DNA of 47,054 nt from a virus: positions 1-47,054 of the IMG/VR virus record IMGVR_UViG_3300050821_002087. One strand, given 5' to 3'. The notes under the pieces are model-generated. The model had not been told where the DNA came from and did not search any database. It worked only from the letters and a program-made list of their open reading frames with translations. A program made the position numbers and the translations under genes. How positions within the stretch are numbered: the first letter of the stretch is position 1; each line of letters opens with the position of its first letter. This document shows, piece after piece, positions 1 through 9,109 of this stretch.

Positions 1-131
1 GTAGTCTGCTCTTTGATCTCCGTCAGACTTTGTTTTATATCCAATTCAAATTTGGCAGATGATCTGTCCTGACTTTCCAATCTCTCTAATACCCTTCCGA
101 TCAGGACATCTGTTGTCTGGACAGATTCCAT
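1..131 (-). CDS. N-terminal part of an XhlA-like small membrane protein split by the window ends
   Basis: An ATG at 131-129 opens a frame that runs off the left edge after 43 codons (MESVQTTDVLIGRVLERLES then a charged, heptad-like helix ending KEQT). The frame entering from the right edge (46797-47054) has the matching second half: NGRVTAVEKQ, then a hydrophobic helix. Charged coiled coil followed by one membrane helix is the layout of XhlA/haemolysin-type phage lysis proteins. Joining the ends directly gives 389 nt and breaks the frame. Collapsing the terminal duplicate GTAGT (or just GT) gives one frame of 128 (or 129) codons. The split is seen; the join is inferred. Confidence 0.75.
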   Translation of the reverse strand, partial: MESVQTTDVLIGRVLERLESQDRSSAKFELDIKQSLTEIKEQT

Positions 132-2927
132 TTAAACAACTTCCTGTACAAACCACGGGAAGTTTATAGATGAAGTAATGGGAGGAGCAGGAGGAGTTGG
201 CAGGGTAACGCTCAATGACGATCCGCTAGCATTTACTGCTCTAATCCTATAAAAGTTACTGGACGTTCCAGTGGTATCTACGTATGACGCAGTTCCCGAT
301 GAAAGTACAAACGATACTGGATTACTGTTGAAATAACCATCCGTGCATCTATCTACATAGAGAGCGTAAGGACCAGTCTCATTATTGGTCCAGGATATCG
401 TGGGAACTCCACCGGGGAACGTAACTGAAAGACTGCTGGGAGCTGCCGGCTGTCCAGTTAGCTGTGGGAACAGTGAATCAAACGTCCAATTATTCGTCCA
501 ATTGATAGACAAAGCACCCGTAGAAGGATTGACTGCTACTGGCAAAACAATATGTCGCCATCCCTGGAAACTATCGTTGGTGGTCTGGATAACTCCGAAA
601 GCTCTAAAATCCCATCTGTCACCTACATAGATAAGAGCAGAAGTGCCAGCATTAACTCCCCTTCTTCCTGGGATAACATAATAGCCGTCAGTTTGAGAAT
701 CGAAAGCGTAATTCTGTGAAGGAGTTAATGGACCTGGTCCCCAGTTTCCAGCCGCTCCATCAGTCAGCTCATTTGCATCTGGCTGGAAGGGGTTAACAGC
801 GGCACTCCAGGTTCCAAGAGGACCAGTTGTATTGCTTACGTACAGATTAAGACCTGGAGTCCATGGGGACAGGGTCGAAGCTCCCCAATAATAGGTGCTT
901 CCAATCTTGAACATGGCAAAACCTTCAGACTGTTGTCCAAAGGGCATATTGTTGCCATTGCCTACGCCAATTTGGTTGTTGTTATAGGAAACAAAGGTCC
1001 CGCTACTGGCAGTATAGGCTGCATTTAGCTGATGGATTACAGTATGCCATCCGCTGTTGTCATCGTTAATTAGATAACAGGTTCCATTTGTATCAAGGAA
1101 CAATTTATGATCTCCCTGTGTAGGGAATCCATCCATACTGGTAATCGTAGATCCTGACTGAGTCCATGGACCCGTGGGGGCCGGTGCAGTATACACTGCC
1201 ATATTGGCTGAAGTGGACTGTTGAGTCCAAAGGACATAATTGTTATTAGCAGCGTTATATACGACAGAAACCCTGTTCCAGGTGTTGCCACTGCTTGCTA
1301 TATTGGTGGTATTGGAAGCATAGGACCAGTTGCGAAGATCTGGGGAAGAATAGCAATCAATACCACCCCCAGCTGTCTCAAAGACTCCATTCTGGTCCTG
1401 ATTCATTCCATACCAATACCAAAGCCCAGAAACTGGATCGTGGAACTTATCACCAGCTATTGACCAAATCCGGTATCCTGATCGATTGACCGTGTACGGG
1501 ATATCAGTAGGAACAAGAGATCCAATGTGATAACTGGCGAGTGTTACTCTGCTATTAGACAGTCCACTCAAGACAGCGATTGCTTTAATTACCGTATTGG
1601 AAGAAACAATTATTGCACCTGAATACTGTACCGATGTTCCTCCTCCTGCACTTGGAGTGCTGCCATCAGTTGTATACCAAATGGCACTCCCAGTGGTAGG
1701 ACTGGACATTTTAACCTGCACTGGCAAATCAAAGTTTCCGCCAGTTGTTCCATTTGTATTCGTTATGGATACCGGGGCACATGTGGCACTTACTCCAGAG
1801 TAATACGATCCGTAGAATTCTAGATCAGCCGGCGAGCTTGAGGCAGCAGGAAGCGTAATTCGGTAGTAACGGAAATAACCTGATGCTGGAGCAAATTGGA
1901 TTGTGTTATTAAGTGTTCCCCACAAGCTAAGAGCCCCACCTATAGTTCCATTAGTAAGTGCAAACAGGGTAACGAAAGATCCAAAGGCAGCATCATTACT
2001 AGCCTGAATTTGAGCTGTTCCTCCACCAACCAATGTGCTTCTAAAGGTAGGGTTATTAAAGCTTAGCAGAGCATGGTCAGCCTGTATGGCTGCACCGCAA
2101 TCTATACCAACATAGTCTCCTGAAGCATTGGGGTTCAACCATTGCGTCCAAGAATTGGCGTCAAATACTAGAGCGTTCGTGGTGGCGTTGCCATTTGGAT
2201 CGTTTCCACCACCAGATGTACCTATGATTGATCCTGATCCTCCACTAATTCCCAGAACTACTTGACCATTAGTTAAGGCTGATGGAGGGGCGCTAACGAC
2301 AGCTATAGCAAACGATACCCATCCCCCGCTTACCGTGCTTGTGCTGGTGAAATTGGCTGTATAGGCTCCTATAGTCGATTCCAGCAAATCCTCTGCCATG
2401 AACGAAAGGCCACCCGTATTATTGGTAATAACCGATCGTTGCGTAAAACCTGATCCAGCCGTGATTCCGTTAGTGGCAGTTCCACTATGGAATGTAGTAA
2501 ACCCCAGAAGCAACTGGTTTCCACTGAACAGGGAAACTGAGCCTGTGGTGGTGGATGTCGCAGAGGCAGTGGGGCCAGCATTTCCGGATGCAGCAACTAC
2601 GCATGGCTGGTATTCCAATAGCAAAGCGCCATTAAAAGTACCTGTAGCGTTCCACTTAACCGTAATAGTCCTGACTCCAGCAGTTGCATTCTGAAGCACA
2701 TACAAAAAACTAGATAGAGCTTGTCCTGTTGGTAGTGGAGCGGATAGAACCAGGCTATTCCCTAGATCATCCTTAACTGATTGGATTAATGGACCACCAG
2801 TTACATTCAATCCAAAAAAGATTAAAACAGTATCCCCGCCAGTGGCGACCGTAATGCTGGCCGTTGCCTGCGTAACGCTGGTAACCTGACCTGCGGTCGC
2901 CTGTCCTATAAAGGTGGGAACAGCCAT
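132..2927 (-). CDS. Tailspike-like protein with GH43-type glycosidase domain
   Basis: A 931-residue, Gly/Ser/Thr/Asn-rich beta protein with no signal peptide, as expected for a virion component. Domains in order: a beta domain (about 1-215) that resembles the N-terminus of the protein at 3332-6166; a discoidin-like stretch (about 225-385); a chitobiase C-terminal-type domain (about 390-475, motif AIWYTTDGSTPS); a five-bladed GH43-like propeller (about 480-830); a C-terminal FN3-like domain. GH43 hallmarks seen include FHDPVSGLWYWYG, CYSSPDLRNW, GDHKLFLD and SEGFAMF, closest by eye to exo-beta-1,3-galactanase-like subfamilies. It probably binds and trims host-surface or capsule polysaccharide. 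The substrate is not known. It lies last before the lysis-type gene in the late block. Confidence 0.75.
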   Translation of the reverse strand: MAVPTFIGQATAGQVTSVTQATASITVATGGDTVLIFFGLNVTGGPLIQSVKDDLGNSLVLSAPLPTGQALSSFLYVLQNATAGVRTITVKWNATGTFNGALLLEYQPCVVAASGNAGPTASATSTTTGSVSLFSGNQLLLGFTTFHSGTATNGITAGSGFTQRSVITNNTGGLSFMAEDLLESTIGAYTANFTSTSTVSGGWVSFAIAVVSAPPSALTNGQVVLGISGGSGSIIGTSGGGNDPNGNATTNALVFDANSWTQWLNPNASGDYVGIDCGAAIQADHALLSFNNPTFRSTLVGGGTAQIQASNDAAFGSFVTLFALTNGTIGGALSLWGTLNNTIQFAPASGYFRYYRITLPAASSSPADLEFYGSYYSGVSATCAPVSITNTNGTTGGNFDLPVQVKMSSPTTGSAIWYTTDGSTPSAGGGTSVQYSGAIIVSSNTVIKAIAVLSGLSNSRVTLASYHIGSLVPTDIPYTVNRSGYRIWSIAGDKFHDPVSGLWYWYGMNQDQNGVFETAGGGIDCYSSPDLRNWSYASNTTNIASSGNTWNRVSVVYNAANNNYVLWTQQSTSANMAVYTAPAPTGPWTQSGSTITSMDGFPTQGDHKLFLDTNGTCYLINDDNSGWHTVIHQLNAAYTASSGTFVSYNNNQIGVGNGNNMPFGQQSEGFAMFKIGSTYYWGASTLSPWTPGLNLYVSNTTGPLGTWSAAVNPFQPDANELTDGAAGNWGPGPLTPSQNYAFDSQTDGYYVIPGRRGVNAGTSALIYVGDRWDFRAFGVIQTTNDSFQGWRHIVLPVAVNPSTGALSINWTNNWTFDSLFPQLTGQPAAPSSLSVTFPGGVPTISWTNNETGPYALYVDRCTDGYFNSNPVSFVLSSGTASYVDTTGTSSNFYRIRAVNASGSSLSVTLPTPPAPPITSSINFPWFVQEVV

Positions 2928-2935
2928 TCTCTAAA

Positions 2936-3328
2936 CTAACTGACCCTGCCAATAATCTGAGCCCTAGCGATATTTCCTCCAGCCAGGCTTGCTACAACAA
3001 CTCTAAATCCTAAAGCAGGGCAAAGTCCCAAAGCTGCAAGGTTTCCTGAAAACGTTGTAGATGCAGTCAGAGTTAGCACCGTAGATGCCGGAGCATTAAC
3101 CCAGTTTCCATCTAGGGTCAGTATCTGGAAGGTAATAGTTCCCGCTGATACGCTTCCATCTGTTACAAACAGATAATTGACATCATCAAGAGTATCAAAA
3201 TACTGAATGATAGATCCAGAAGTAGACCCAATTGGGACTGCTCTAGCTATCTGTAAATATGTCCCGTTTGCAGTGATTACGTTGTATTGAGCAACGTTTC
3301 TATTGTGGGGTATGACTGAACCTGGCAT
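2936..3328 (-). CDS. Hypothetical beta-rich tail-associated protein
   Basis: 130 residues, starts MPGSVIPHNRNVAQYNVIT, rich in Thr, Ala, Val and Ile with alternating hydrophobic residues suggesting a compact beta fold. No signal peptide or membrane helix. It sits with gaps of 3 and 8 nt between the two large glycosidase-like tail proteins, so a virion role (fibre adaptor or decoration) is likely by context only. I do not recognise a family. Confidence 0.6.
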   Translation of the reverse strand: MPGSVIPHNRNVAQYNVITANGTYLQIARAVPIGSTSGSIIQYFDTLDDVNYLFVTDGSVSAGTITFQILTLDGNWVNAPASTVLTLTASTTFSGNLAALGLCPALGFRVVVASLAGGNIARAQIIGRVS

Positions 3329-3331
3329 CTA

Positions 3332-6166
3332 TTAAACTCCGCTAACTGTGTAAAAACTTTGCTGACCTTGTTGAAGTATTTGTTTGTCGTATTCCCTATC
3401 AAGACAGGCATAAGCCTTGGGCTCTTCCAGTCCTCCCTTTTCATGCTGTCCATCATCAATTAGGGCATCGACAAATGCTGCCTTCTTGACAAATTCACTT
3501 AGAACGTATGGGAACCCAATTATCTGCCAAGTAGTAGGACTTTGCGTTGGGCTTGCAGCACTCTGGATTGCCAGGGATTTGTAGGTATCATTATTCCAGA
3601 AAGCCAGATCACCTACCTCATAGGTCTGAGATGAACTGTAATAGGACGTTGCAAATCCTGGATAAGGGATCCTATATTCAATCCAAACAGTTGTTGGAAA
3701 CTGTCCATTGTATCCGACTATCTGTCCTGGTATTGGAGTTCCCTGAACCAACAATGGACCATAAGGAGTGCTATCCGAGTAAACCCTGTCAGGGTATAGG
3801 ATTATACCAGCCTGCTCTCTTTCCCATCCTACGCTATTTGGATTTGTGTAGCTTCTAGGATCAGCTGCGAAAACGTTAAATACCGTCCCAATCTCATTAT
3901 AAGTGACCTGATTGGTTGGGATTATGAAGGGAGCTGTCATTACTGCTGCTCCCCAAAAGGTTGGAGATGTCGACGGGGGGTTGTTAAGGTTACTTACCTG
4001 TAGACTAGTCCAATACAACATTGAAGACCAATCAAACACAGTGGCACCCATGCTATAAGCCACTGTAGATTGCCAAGGATCCTCAAAAGCCCTACGCTCA
4101 TAGATAACTAGATCAGTCCAATCAAATCTCTCCCAGGCTTCCCTGCATCGCTCATCAATATAGGTCAGATAAGCTTCTGCCACTGGAGTTGTCATTGTGA
4201 CATTGGGATCAAGTCCCATTCTCCTGGCTACGCTGAAAAGAACGCTACCGTGAGTAGTTGATTTATACGGAAAGGCAAATGACGTCGTTGGAGTAACAGG
4301 AGCTTTAGCCCAGCCAGCTGCATATTGAGTCCCAGCCACAAATGATGTCATTGATGCATTAGCTAGAGCTAACGGACCATTGACAGGATCTGCTAAGATC
4401 TCTGCATCATATGACTCAATGAAATGTGTCCCAAATGACAATCCATTCGCTATACCTGCAGCATACCCCCCCCCTGATGCAGCATTGGCAAACTGGAATT
4501 GGAATCCAACAGGATTCACTGGGGACATCTGAGATATTATTGCACTGGGGGTTTGTATCTGGATCGGGAATCCACCCGTCAGGTTGTTGTATTGGATTCC
4601 CCAGCGTCCAGGAGGTATCAACGCATTGAAAGCATTGACTGCAGATTGTCCGTTAACCTGAGGCTTGGTAGCATGAAGAGGATCAGCAAAATCGACTATT
4701 ACCGCAGTATTTTGGAAGTATTTAAGATAGATTTCACCTATCGTATTAAAGGCACTGAACCATGCCTGCAATCCCGATAGGCCATTGAAACTAAGGGCTT
4801 GAAAATTGGCGTTATCAGTACTCGATTGAGCAAAATCCATTGAAACGTTCCATCCTACTCCTGTCATATTCACATATGAAAAGTTAGGATTAGAATCGTA
4901 ACGAGCTGCAAACGCTTTAACGAAATTGGTTAAAATATCTAAATAAACAGGATCCCAGGGAAGAGGGTAATTCGAAGGACCACCGAATGTAATAGCCTCG
5001 CTTCCGCTAACGGTTGCGTTATTTGAAAGAGTAATCTGTGTATCCGAATCAACAGACAAAACCGTTGTATTGGTAGGTATTCCAGTTCCAACTGCCGGCG
5101 AGTTCTGTTCTATTCCAGATGTACTCACAAATGTTACCTGTGGAAGTCCACTTGTCAGGGTTCCGGTAATTACCTGGACTGAAGTAGAGCTAAAAATAGA
5201 TGGAACGCTGTTAAGTACCCAGGCAGGAGAAAATCTCCCCATTCCTATGGTAACTCCAAGTCCCTTTCCTGTTTGGGCTGCTAACGCTAGGGCGGCATCA
5301 ATGTATGACCAGTCATACTGAGTGGCACTTGTATTCTGGATTGAACTCCAATAAACACGTATCTTAACCCCATTAAGCCTGGAATCATTCCAGCTCTGAG
5401 CAGCCTGCATTAGGGCTAATGTCTCCTGGCCAACTCCACCACTAAGACCAAAAAATCCTCTTAATTCGTAATTTCCAGCTGGAAGGATCTTTCCACTAAA
5501 AGCTTTAACTTGAGCAGGAGATTGAATGGGAGTGGGTGATATTCCAACAATCACTGTTGCCCAATATGAACTTGTAAGGCTTGCTACTGTAAATGTTTGA
5601 TTTCCTGATGGAGGTAATTGGGAATAAAGCAGAGTCTCATTGGAGGCTGACTGAGTCTCCATGGTCCATCCACTGCCGGCGCTTAAAGTGTTCCCACCAA
5701 TGACTGCTGCGACAACCAGAGTATCCAGACTATTGATATTGGTTTGAGCAGATACTGTCCCGGAACCAGTAGAGTTGTATCCGAACCCTGATGCTGAATC
5801 GATATATACTGGACCAGTACACTCAAAGAATGCCACAGTGATGTGGATTCCACCACCATTGGAAGTTCCAGTTATTGCTAAATTCCCGCTGGAAGGAAGA
5901 CTTAAAAGAACTCCAGAGTATAGAGACAGAGAGTATACTGTGCCTCCACTACTTACCTGCTGAGGCAGACCTATAGGGACGTAGGTATTTGGTACTGCTG
6001 CATTGTCCGCTATTGTTCCAGGCCTTGCAGTTCCTCCTACGTGATGCGTAAATATCCCTACAATGACAGTATCCCCAATAGTGGATGCAGCCGGGGCTGT
6101 AGCCGTAATTGAGGTAACGCTGGAACCAGAATTGGTTGCGTAATTAAATGGAGTAATTAAACTCAT
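3332..6166 (-). CDS. Chimeric virion protein: beta domain, TIM-barrel glycosidase and virion-type C-terminal domain
   Basis: 944 residues. The N-terminal beta domain (about 1-210) resembles that of the 132-2927 protein. Residues about 225-640 look like a beta/alpha-barrel glycoside hydrolase (ELRGFFGLSG, VKIRVYWSSI, YDWSYIDAAL, FVKAFAARYD), with a small beta insertion near 327-395 of a kind common in phage structural proteins (GIEQNSPAVGTGIPTNTTV). The last 290 residues are different: SVLFSVARRMGLDP, YIDERCREAWERFDW, and two aromatic repeats (YSMGATVFDWSSMLYW; YEVGDLAFWNNDTYKS) like carbohydrate-binding modules, ending in a charged helix. I infer that the C-terminal part is a head-tail adaptor or fibre-anchoring domain. 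The fold calls rest on pattern only; catalytic acids are not assigned. Confidence 0.65.
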   Translation of the reverse strand: MSLITPFNYATNSGSSVTSITATAPAASTIGDTVIVGIFTHHVGGTARPGTIADNAAVPNTYVPIGLPQQVSSGGTVYSLSLYSGVLLSLPSSGNLAITGTSNGGGIHITVAFFECTGPVYIDSASGFGYNSTGSGTVSAQTNINSLDTLVVAAVIGGNTLSAGSGWTMETQSASNETLLYSQLPPSGNQTFTVASLTSSYWATVIVGISPTPIQSPAQVKAFSGKILPAGNYELRGFFGLSGGVGQETLALMQAAQSWNDSRLNGVKIRVYWSSIQNTSATQYDWSYIDAALALAAQTGKGLGVTIGMGRFSPAWVLNSVPSIFSSTSVQVITGTLTSGLPQVTFVSTSGIEQNSPAVGTGIPTNTTVLSVDSDTQITLSNNATVSGSEAITFGGPSNYPLPWDPVYLDILTNFVKAFAARYDSNPNFSYVNMTGVGWNVSMDFAQSSTDNANFQALSFNGLSGLQAWFSAFNTIGEIYLKYFQNTAVIVDFADPLHATKPQVNGQSAVNAFNALIPPGRWGIQYNNLTGGFPIQIQTPSAIISQMSPVNPVGFQFQFANAASGGGYAAGIANGLSFGTHFIESYDAEILADPVNGPLALANASMTSFVAGTQYAAGWAKAPVTPTTSFAFPYKSTTHGSVLFSVARRMGLDPNVTMTTPVAEAYLTYIDERCREAWERFDWTDLVIYERRAFEDPWQSTVAYSMGATVFDWSSMLYWTSLQVSNLNNPPSTSPTFWGAAVMTAPFIIPTNQVTYNEIGTVFNVFAADPRSYTNPNSVGWEREQAGIILYPDRVYSDSTPYGPLLVQGTPIPGQIVGYNGQFPTTVWIEYRIPYPGFATSYYSSSQTYEVGDLAFWNNDTYKSLAIQSAASPTQSPTTWQIIGFPYVLSEFVKKAAFVDALIDDGQHEKGGLEEPKAYACLDREYDKQILQQGQQSFYTVSGV
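4466..4474 (-). repeat. G9 homopolymer inside the chimeric tail gene
   Basis: Nine consecutive C on the + strand, read as GGG GGG GGG (Gly565-Gly567) by the 3332-6166 gene. It is in frame as given. A one-base slip would truncate the protein before its virion-type C-terminal domain. Confidence 0.9.
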
Positions 6167-6480
6167 TTATTGCCAGTGTATCCAACCCTGTTTTCTCTCT
6201 TGGTATTCCTTCTTACCTCAGGGTTATCCCTCATGAATTGGCGTTTGAACTCTTTATCTCCCCAAATCTCATAGCCATATTTACGGCCCCAAGAATGATA
6301 GATATAAGGGTCAATACTCATTTCAAGCTGTCCAACTCCATCCATATGGATTGCATCCAATCTCTGGGTTGCTTTAGCTACTCTGGCTTGTTCACGATAT
6401 GCTAAAATATCTTGGGCATGCCAACCGGCCTGAATGTCTTGACAGATTAAATCTACTAATTCTTGTTCAGATTCGAACAT
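6163..6480 (-). CDS. Hypothetical late phage protein
   Basis: 105 residues, charged and helical (MFESEQELVDLICQDIQAGW ... YIYHSWGRKYGYEIWGDKEF), with no membrane segment. Its stop overlaps the start of the 944-residue tail protein by 4 nt, so translation is coupled. Position just after the capsid and decoration genes suggests a small head or connector protein, by context only. I do not recognise a family. Confidence 0.6.
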   Translation of the reverse strand: MFESEQELVDLICQDIQAGWHAQDILAYREQARVAKATQRLDAIHMDGVGQLEMSIDPYIYHSWGRKYGYEIWGDKEFKRQFMRDNPEVRRNTKRENRVGYTGNK

Positions 6481-6487
6481 AAAGAGA

Positions 6488-6523
6488 TTAGGAGACAGAG
6501 ATATGTAAATCCCTGCCTCCTAA
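6488..6523. other. Imperfect stem-loop between decoration gene and next gene
   Basis: Arms TTAGGAGACAGAGA and TCCCTGCCTCCTAA (+ strand) pair with two mismatches around a short loop. No clear T-tract follows in either direction, so this may be an mRNA stability or processing element rather than a terminator. Confidence 0.4.
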
Positions 6524-6537
6524 AATTACTGACTAAT

Positions 6538-7029
6538 TTAGCTAACGGGTTCGGTCAACTCAACCAGGTTCGTATTGGACACTTCAGCATCCATCGAAGC
6601 CAGGTTATCAGAAGCCCAGAACACAACCAACTGACCACCAGTGACCGTATTCAAAAGCTTAGTCGCAGTGGCGCTAAACGTCAGAATAACACTGGTCGTT
6701 GGGGAGGTTAGGCAGCTAAACGTGGTATTGCTAGAATATCCAGCCGAGAAACTGTTATTCAGAATTTCAGAAGCGCCTAGATATCTAGTTGCACTTCCAG
6801 CATCACCAACGCTCACCGTCAGGTTGGCGAGAGTTCCATCTGAGCTGGTGAATTGGGTTTGTACGTGAATGGCAACTGGACCGAATACTTCAGCCGGAAT
6901 TGGCTTAGCAATCGTGATCGTTCCAGTCGTAACGGCTCCAAGGGCAGCAATATCAGCTCCAGCAACTACCGCATACTTGTGGTAGCCGTTCTTGGCGATT
7001 TCCTCTAAGGATAAAGGTGAAATAATCAT
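6538..7029 (-). CDS. Probable capsid decoration or head-fibre protein
   Basis: 163 residues, beta-rich and small-residue-rich after a short N-terminal helix (SLEEIAKNGYHKYAVVAGAD). It lies 4 nt downstream of the major capsid gene on the same strand, the usual place for a decoration or head-stabilising protein in SU10-like phages. Function is inferred from position and composition. Confidence 0.6.
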   Translation of the reverse strand: MIISPLSLEEIAKNGYHKYAVVAGADIAALGAVTTGTITIAKPIPAEVFGPVAIHVQTQFTSSDGTLANLTVSVGDAGSATRYLGASEILNNSFSAGYSSNTTFSCLTSPTTSVILTFSATATKLLNTVTGGQLVVFWASDNLASMDAEVSNTNLVELTEPVS

Positions 7030-7033
7030 ATAA

Positions 7034-8044
7034 TTAGAGGGTCGTAGCGTTGAACTTGCCTAGGCCTAATGGGTTAAGGACCAATAGAGCAAAAACTGCA
7101 TCCACTAGACCACGAGGACCACCACCCTTGTCTTCCAATGGTTGGAAACGAGGACGGCGATTGTATCGCAGTTTCAACAGTTCCATATCCACTAGATAAC
7201 CACGGGCTTGTCCGGTCGTAGCAGAAGAGGCATCATCTCTGGCTAACCACAGGTCAGGCAGAACTTCAATTTCACCAAAGTCTCCAGCAAAGAAATCCAC
7301 ATTGGATTCAATCATCTGGTTGTCACCGTCATGGTTAAACAACCGAATGGAGGTGTTCGAGGAAACCGTAGGATTGTATTGCGAGAAAAACGTGAACTGG
7401 CGTTTCAGCTTAGTGCCAGCAAACAGGGTATAACGTTTCCGTTTACCAGTCTGCTTGTAGACAGATTCCAGTACTGCCTGAATGTTCGACTCAGCCAGCG
7501 TGGAGGTTTGCGTGCCGTCAATCGAGGCGGCAGGGGTCAAGAAGGCAGTAGGAACTGGCAAGTCTGTACCAGCCGATGAGCTGATCCATTGGCCAAGACC
7601 GCGAGTACGATAGGGGTTGATGCCATCTTCAGCAACGCTGTCCTGGCTACCACCAATAATCGACTCCATGTCTCGTTTAAGCTCTTCCAGCTTCTTAACG
7701 ACGGAATGGGCCATTTCACCCTTTTTACCAAGGCCGGCAACGTCTGAAACGTTCTCGGCAAAGTCAGACACCATCGCGGTACGTCTAACCTTCATTGCTC
7801 GTCCGCTAACCTTAACTCGGTTACGGGCAGCATTCTCAAAACTGTCTACGTCTGAACCATCTAGAACACCCGCAATATTGGGTAGTTCGTAGGCATCTAA
7901 CTGCCAATCAAACGTCATGTTCTTTAGATCTTCACCCTTTGGAATCATGGAAACCATGGGGGTAGACCTAGTATCTAGAAGCGAAATAATGTCGGCGAGA
8001 TCTTCTCTCTTACCAACTTGTTGCCTCTCAATTAAACCGGGCAT
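7034..8044 (-). CDS. Major capsid protein, SU10/DUF5309 type
   Basis: 336 residues with the layout of the SU10-type HK97-fold capsid family: N-terminal MPGLIERQQVGKREDLADII followed by LLDTRSTPMVSMIPKG, a central region with DFAENVSDVAGLGKK and LKRDMESIIGGSQDS, and a C-terminus with LVDMELLKLRYNRRPRFQPL. Full length for the family. It directly follows the scaffold gene (3-nt gap). It would form the icosahedral shell. The family call rests on recognisable sequence; the fold is established for the family. Confidence 0.9.
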   Translation of the reverse strand: MPGLIERQQVGKREDLADIISLLDTRSTPMVSMIPKGEDLKNMTFDWQLDAYELPNIAGVLDGSDVDSFENAARNRVKVSGRAMKVRRTAMVSDFAENVSDVAGLGKKGEMAHSVVKKLEELKRDMESIIGGSQDSVAEDGINPYRTRGLGQWISSSAGTDLPVPTAFLTPAASIDGTQTSTLAESNIQAVLESVYKQTGKRKRYTLFAGTKLKRQFTFFSQYNPTVSSNTSIRLFNHDGDNQMIESNVDFFAGDFGEIEVLPDLWLARDDASSATTGQARGYLVDMELLKLRYNRRPRFQPLEDKGGGPRGLVDAVFALLVLNPLGLGKFNATTL

Positions 8045-8047
8045 GTA

Positions 8048-9001
8048 TTAAAGCAATTCTGTAATATAATTTAGGATATCCGTTTGGGTTGCTTTGCCTG
8101 ATTTAAGTGATGTAGAAGATTTAGTACCCTTAGGGGCAGAGGATCCAGGGTTAACTACTGGAGCCTTCTTTACTGGAGTCTTGGTTACTACTGATTTAGA
8201 CTTTTCCTGATTGTGCAATAGAATACCTCTAGCTGCATGGCCTATTAACATCTCAAAATCAGGGAACCTTCGTATCTCTGGAAGAGCGTTTAGAATGGTC
8301 TGCCTGATTTGTCCGGCTGGAGTGTCTGACCTAAAGATGTCTGGATAGGTCTTTTTAGCTTCACCTGAGTACCCCTGAGATTGCTGGATATAATTAGCTC
8401 TCTTAGGAATATGCTCATCAATAAGTTCTTCAGCTCTGATTCTAAGCTCTTTTACCTGCTCAGTATCAATGAAGTGTTCTGTTCCATCTGACAGCCTGAC
8501 CGTTCCGCCTTCAGGATTCATGATGGCCCATTTCTTGGCCTGCAAAGCTTCCGTTCTCCTGGCTTGTAGGTTTTCAATATTGTCTACATCAGCCAATGGA
8601 TCACTAGCAGAAGGAGTAGCTACAATGGACTTCTCTGTCTTTACAGGAGCAGTCTTTAGAGCTTCAAAGTCAGCCTTTAATGCTGCCAGTTGCTCTTCTG
8701 CTCCCTTGGCTCTAGCCGTGAGCTTATTGATTCGCTTCTGAAACCAGTCAGGTTCTCCCTGTTCTGTTTCTTGAGTAGCTTCCTCTTCCGTTTCCTCAGC
8801 TACTTCTTCATTAGTTTGCTCAGGCTCAAGGGAAGGCTCTTCTAAATCTTTTACATCACTCGCTTCAGGTTCAACCTTAGCGGGTTCATTTGTTGTATCT
8901 TCTGTTACAGAAGTGTTTACTTCCTCCTCAGGGAAGATGGCAGACATAATGTCACTAATGCCAACTGTACTAGTGCTGCCGGTAGATGATGGTTCTGCCA
9001 T
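8048..9001 (-). CDS. Capsid scaffolding protein
   Basis: 317 residues. The N-terminal third is extremely acidic (runs of Glu in EVAEETEEEATQ), then a coiled-coil segment (FQKRINKLTARAKGAEEQLA) and a basic Lys/Ser-rich C-terminus (KTPVKKAPVV; GTKSSTSLKSGKATQ). Acidic disordered N-terminus, coiled coil and basic capsid-binding tail, placed just before the major capsid gene, are typical of phage scaffolds that guide procapsid assembly and leave before packaging. Confidence 0.8.
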   Translation of the reverse strand: MAEPSSTGSTSTVGISDIMSAIFPEEEVNTSVTEDTTNEPAKVEPEASDVKDLEEPSLEPEQTNEEVAEETEEEATQETEQGEPDWFQKRINKLTARAKGAEEQLAALKADFEALKTAPVKTEKSIVATPSASDPLADVDNIENLQARRTEALQAKKWAIMNPEGGTVRLSDGTEHFIDTEQVKELRIRAEELIDEHIPKRANYIQQSQGYSGEAKKTYPDIFRSDTPAGQIRQTILNALPEIRRFPDFEMLIGHAARGILLHNQEKSKSVVTKTPVKKAPVVNPGSSAPKGTKSSTSLKSGKATQTDILNYITELL

Positions 9002-9076
9002 GAGTTTGACTCAAGAAATAGGTAACGCCAGGACGAGAGTGTCCAGAGGCCTATAATATCGTCTATTACAGGCTGA

Positions 9077-9101
9077 CCTTCCAGTTGAGTAACCGGAAAG
9101 G
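9077..9101 (-). other. Stem-loop in the leader upstream of the scaffold gene
   Basis: On the - strand CCTTTCCGGTT and AACTGGAAGG pair around loop ACTC with one bulged T. It sits in the 108-nt gap before the scaffold start. No U-tract follows, so an RNA processing or stability site for the capsid mRNA is more likely than a terminator. Confidence 0.4.
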
Positions 9102-9109
9102 TTTTAGAA

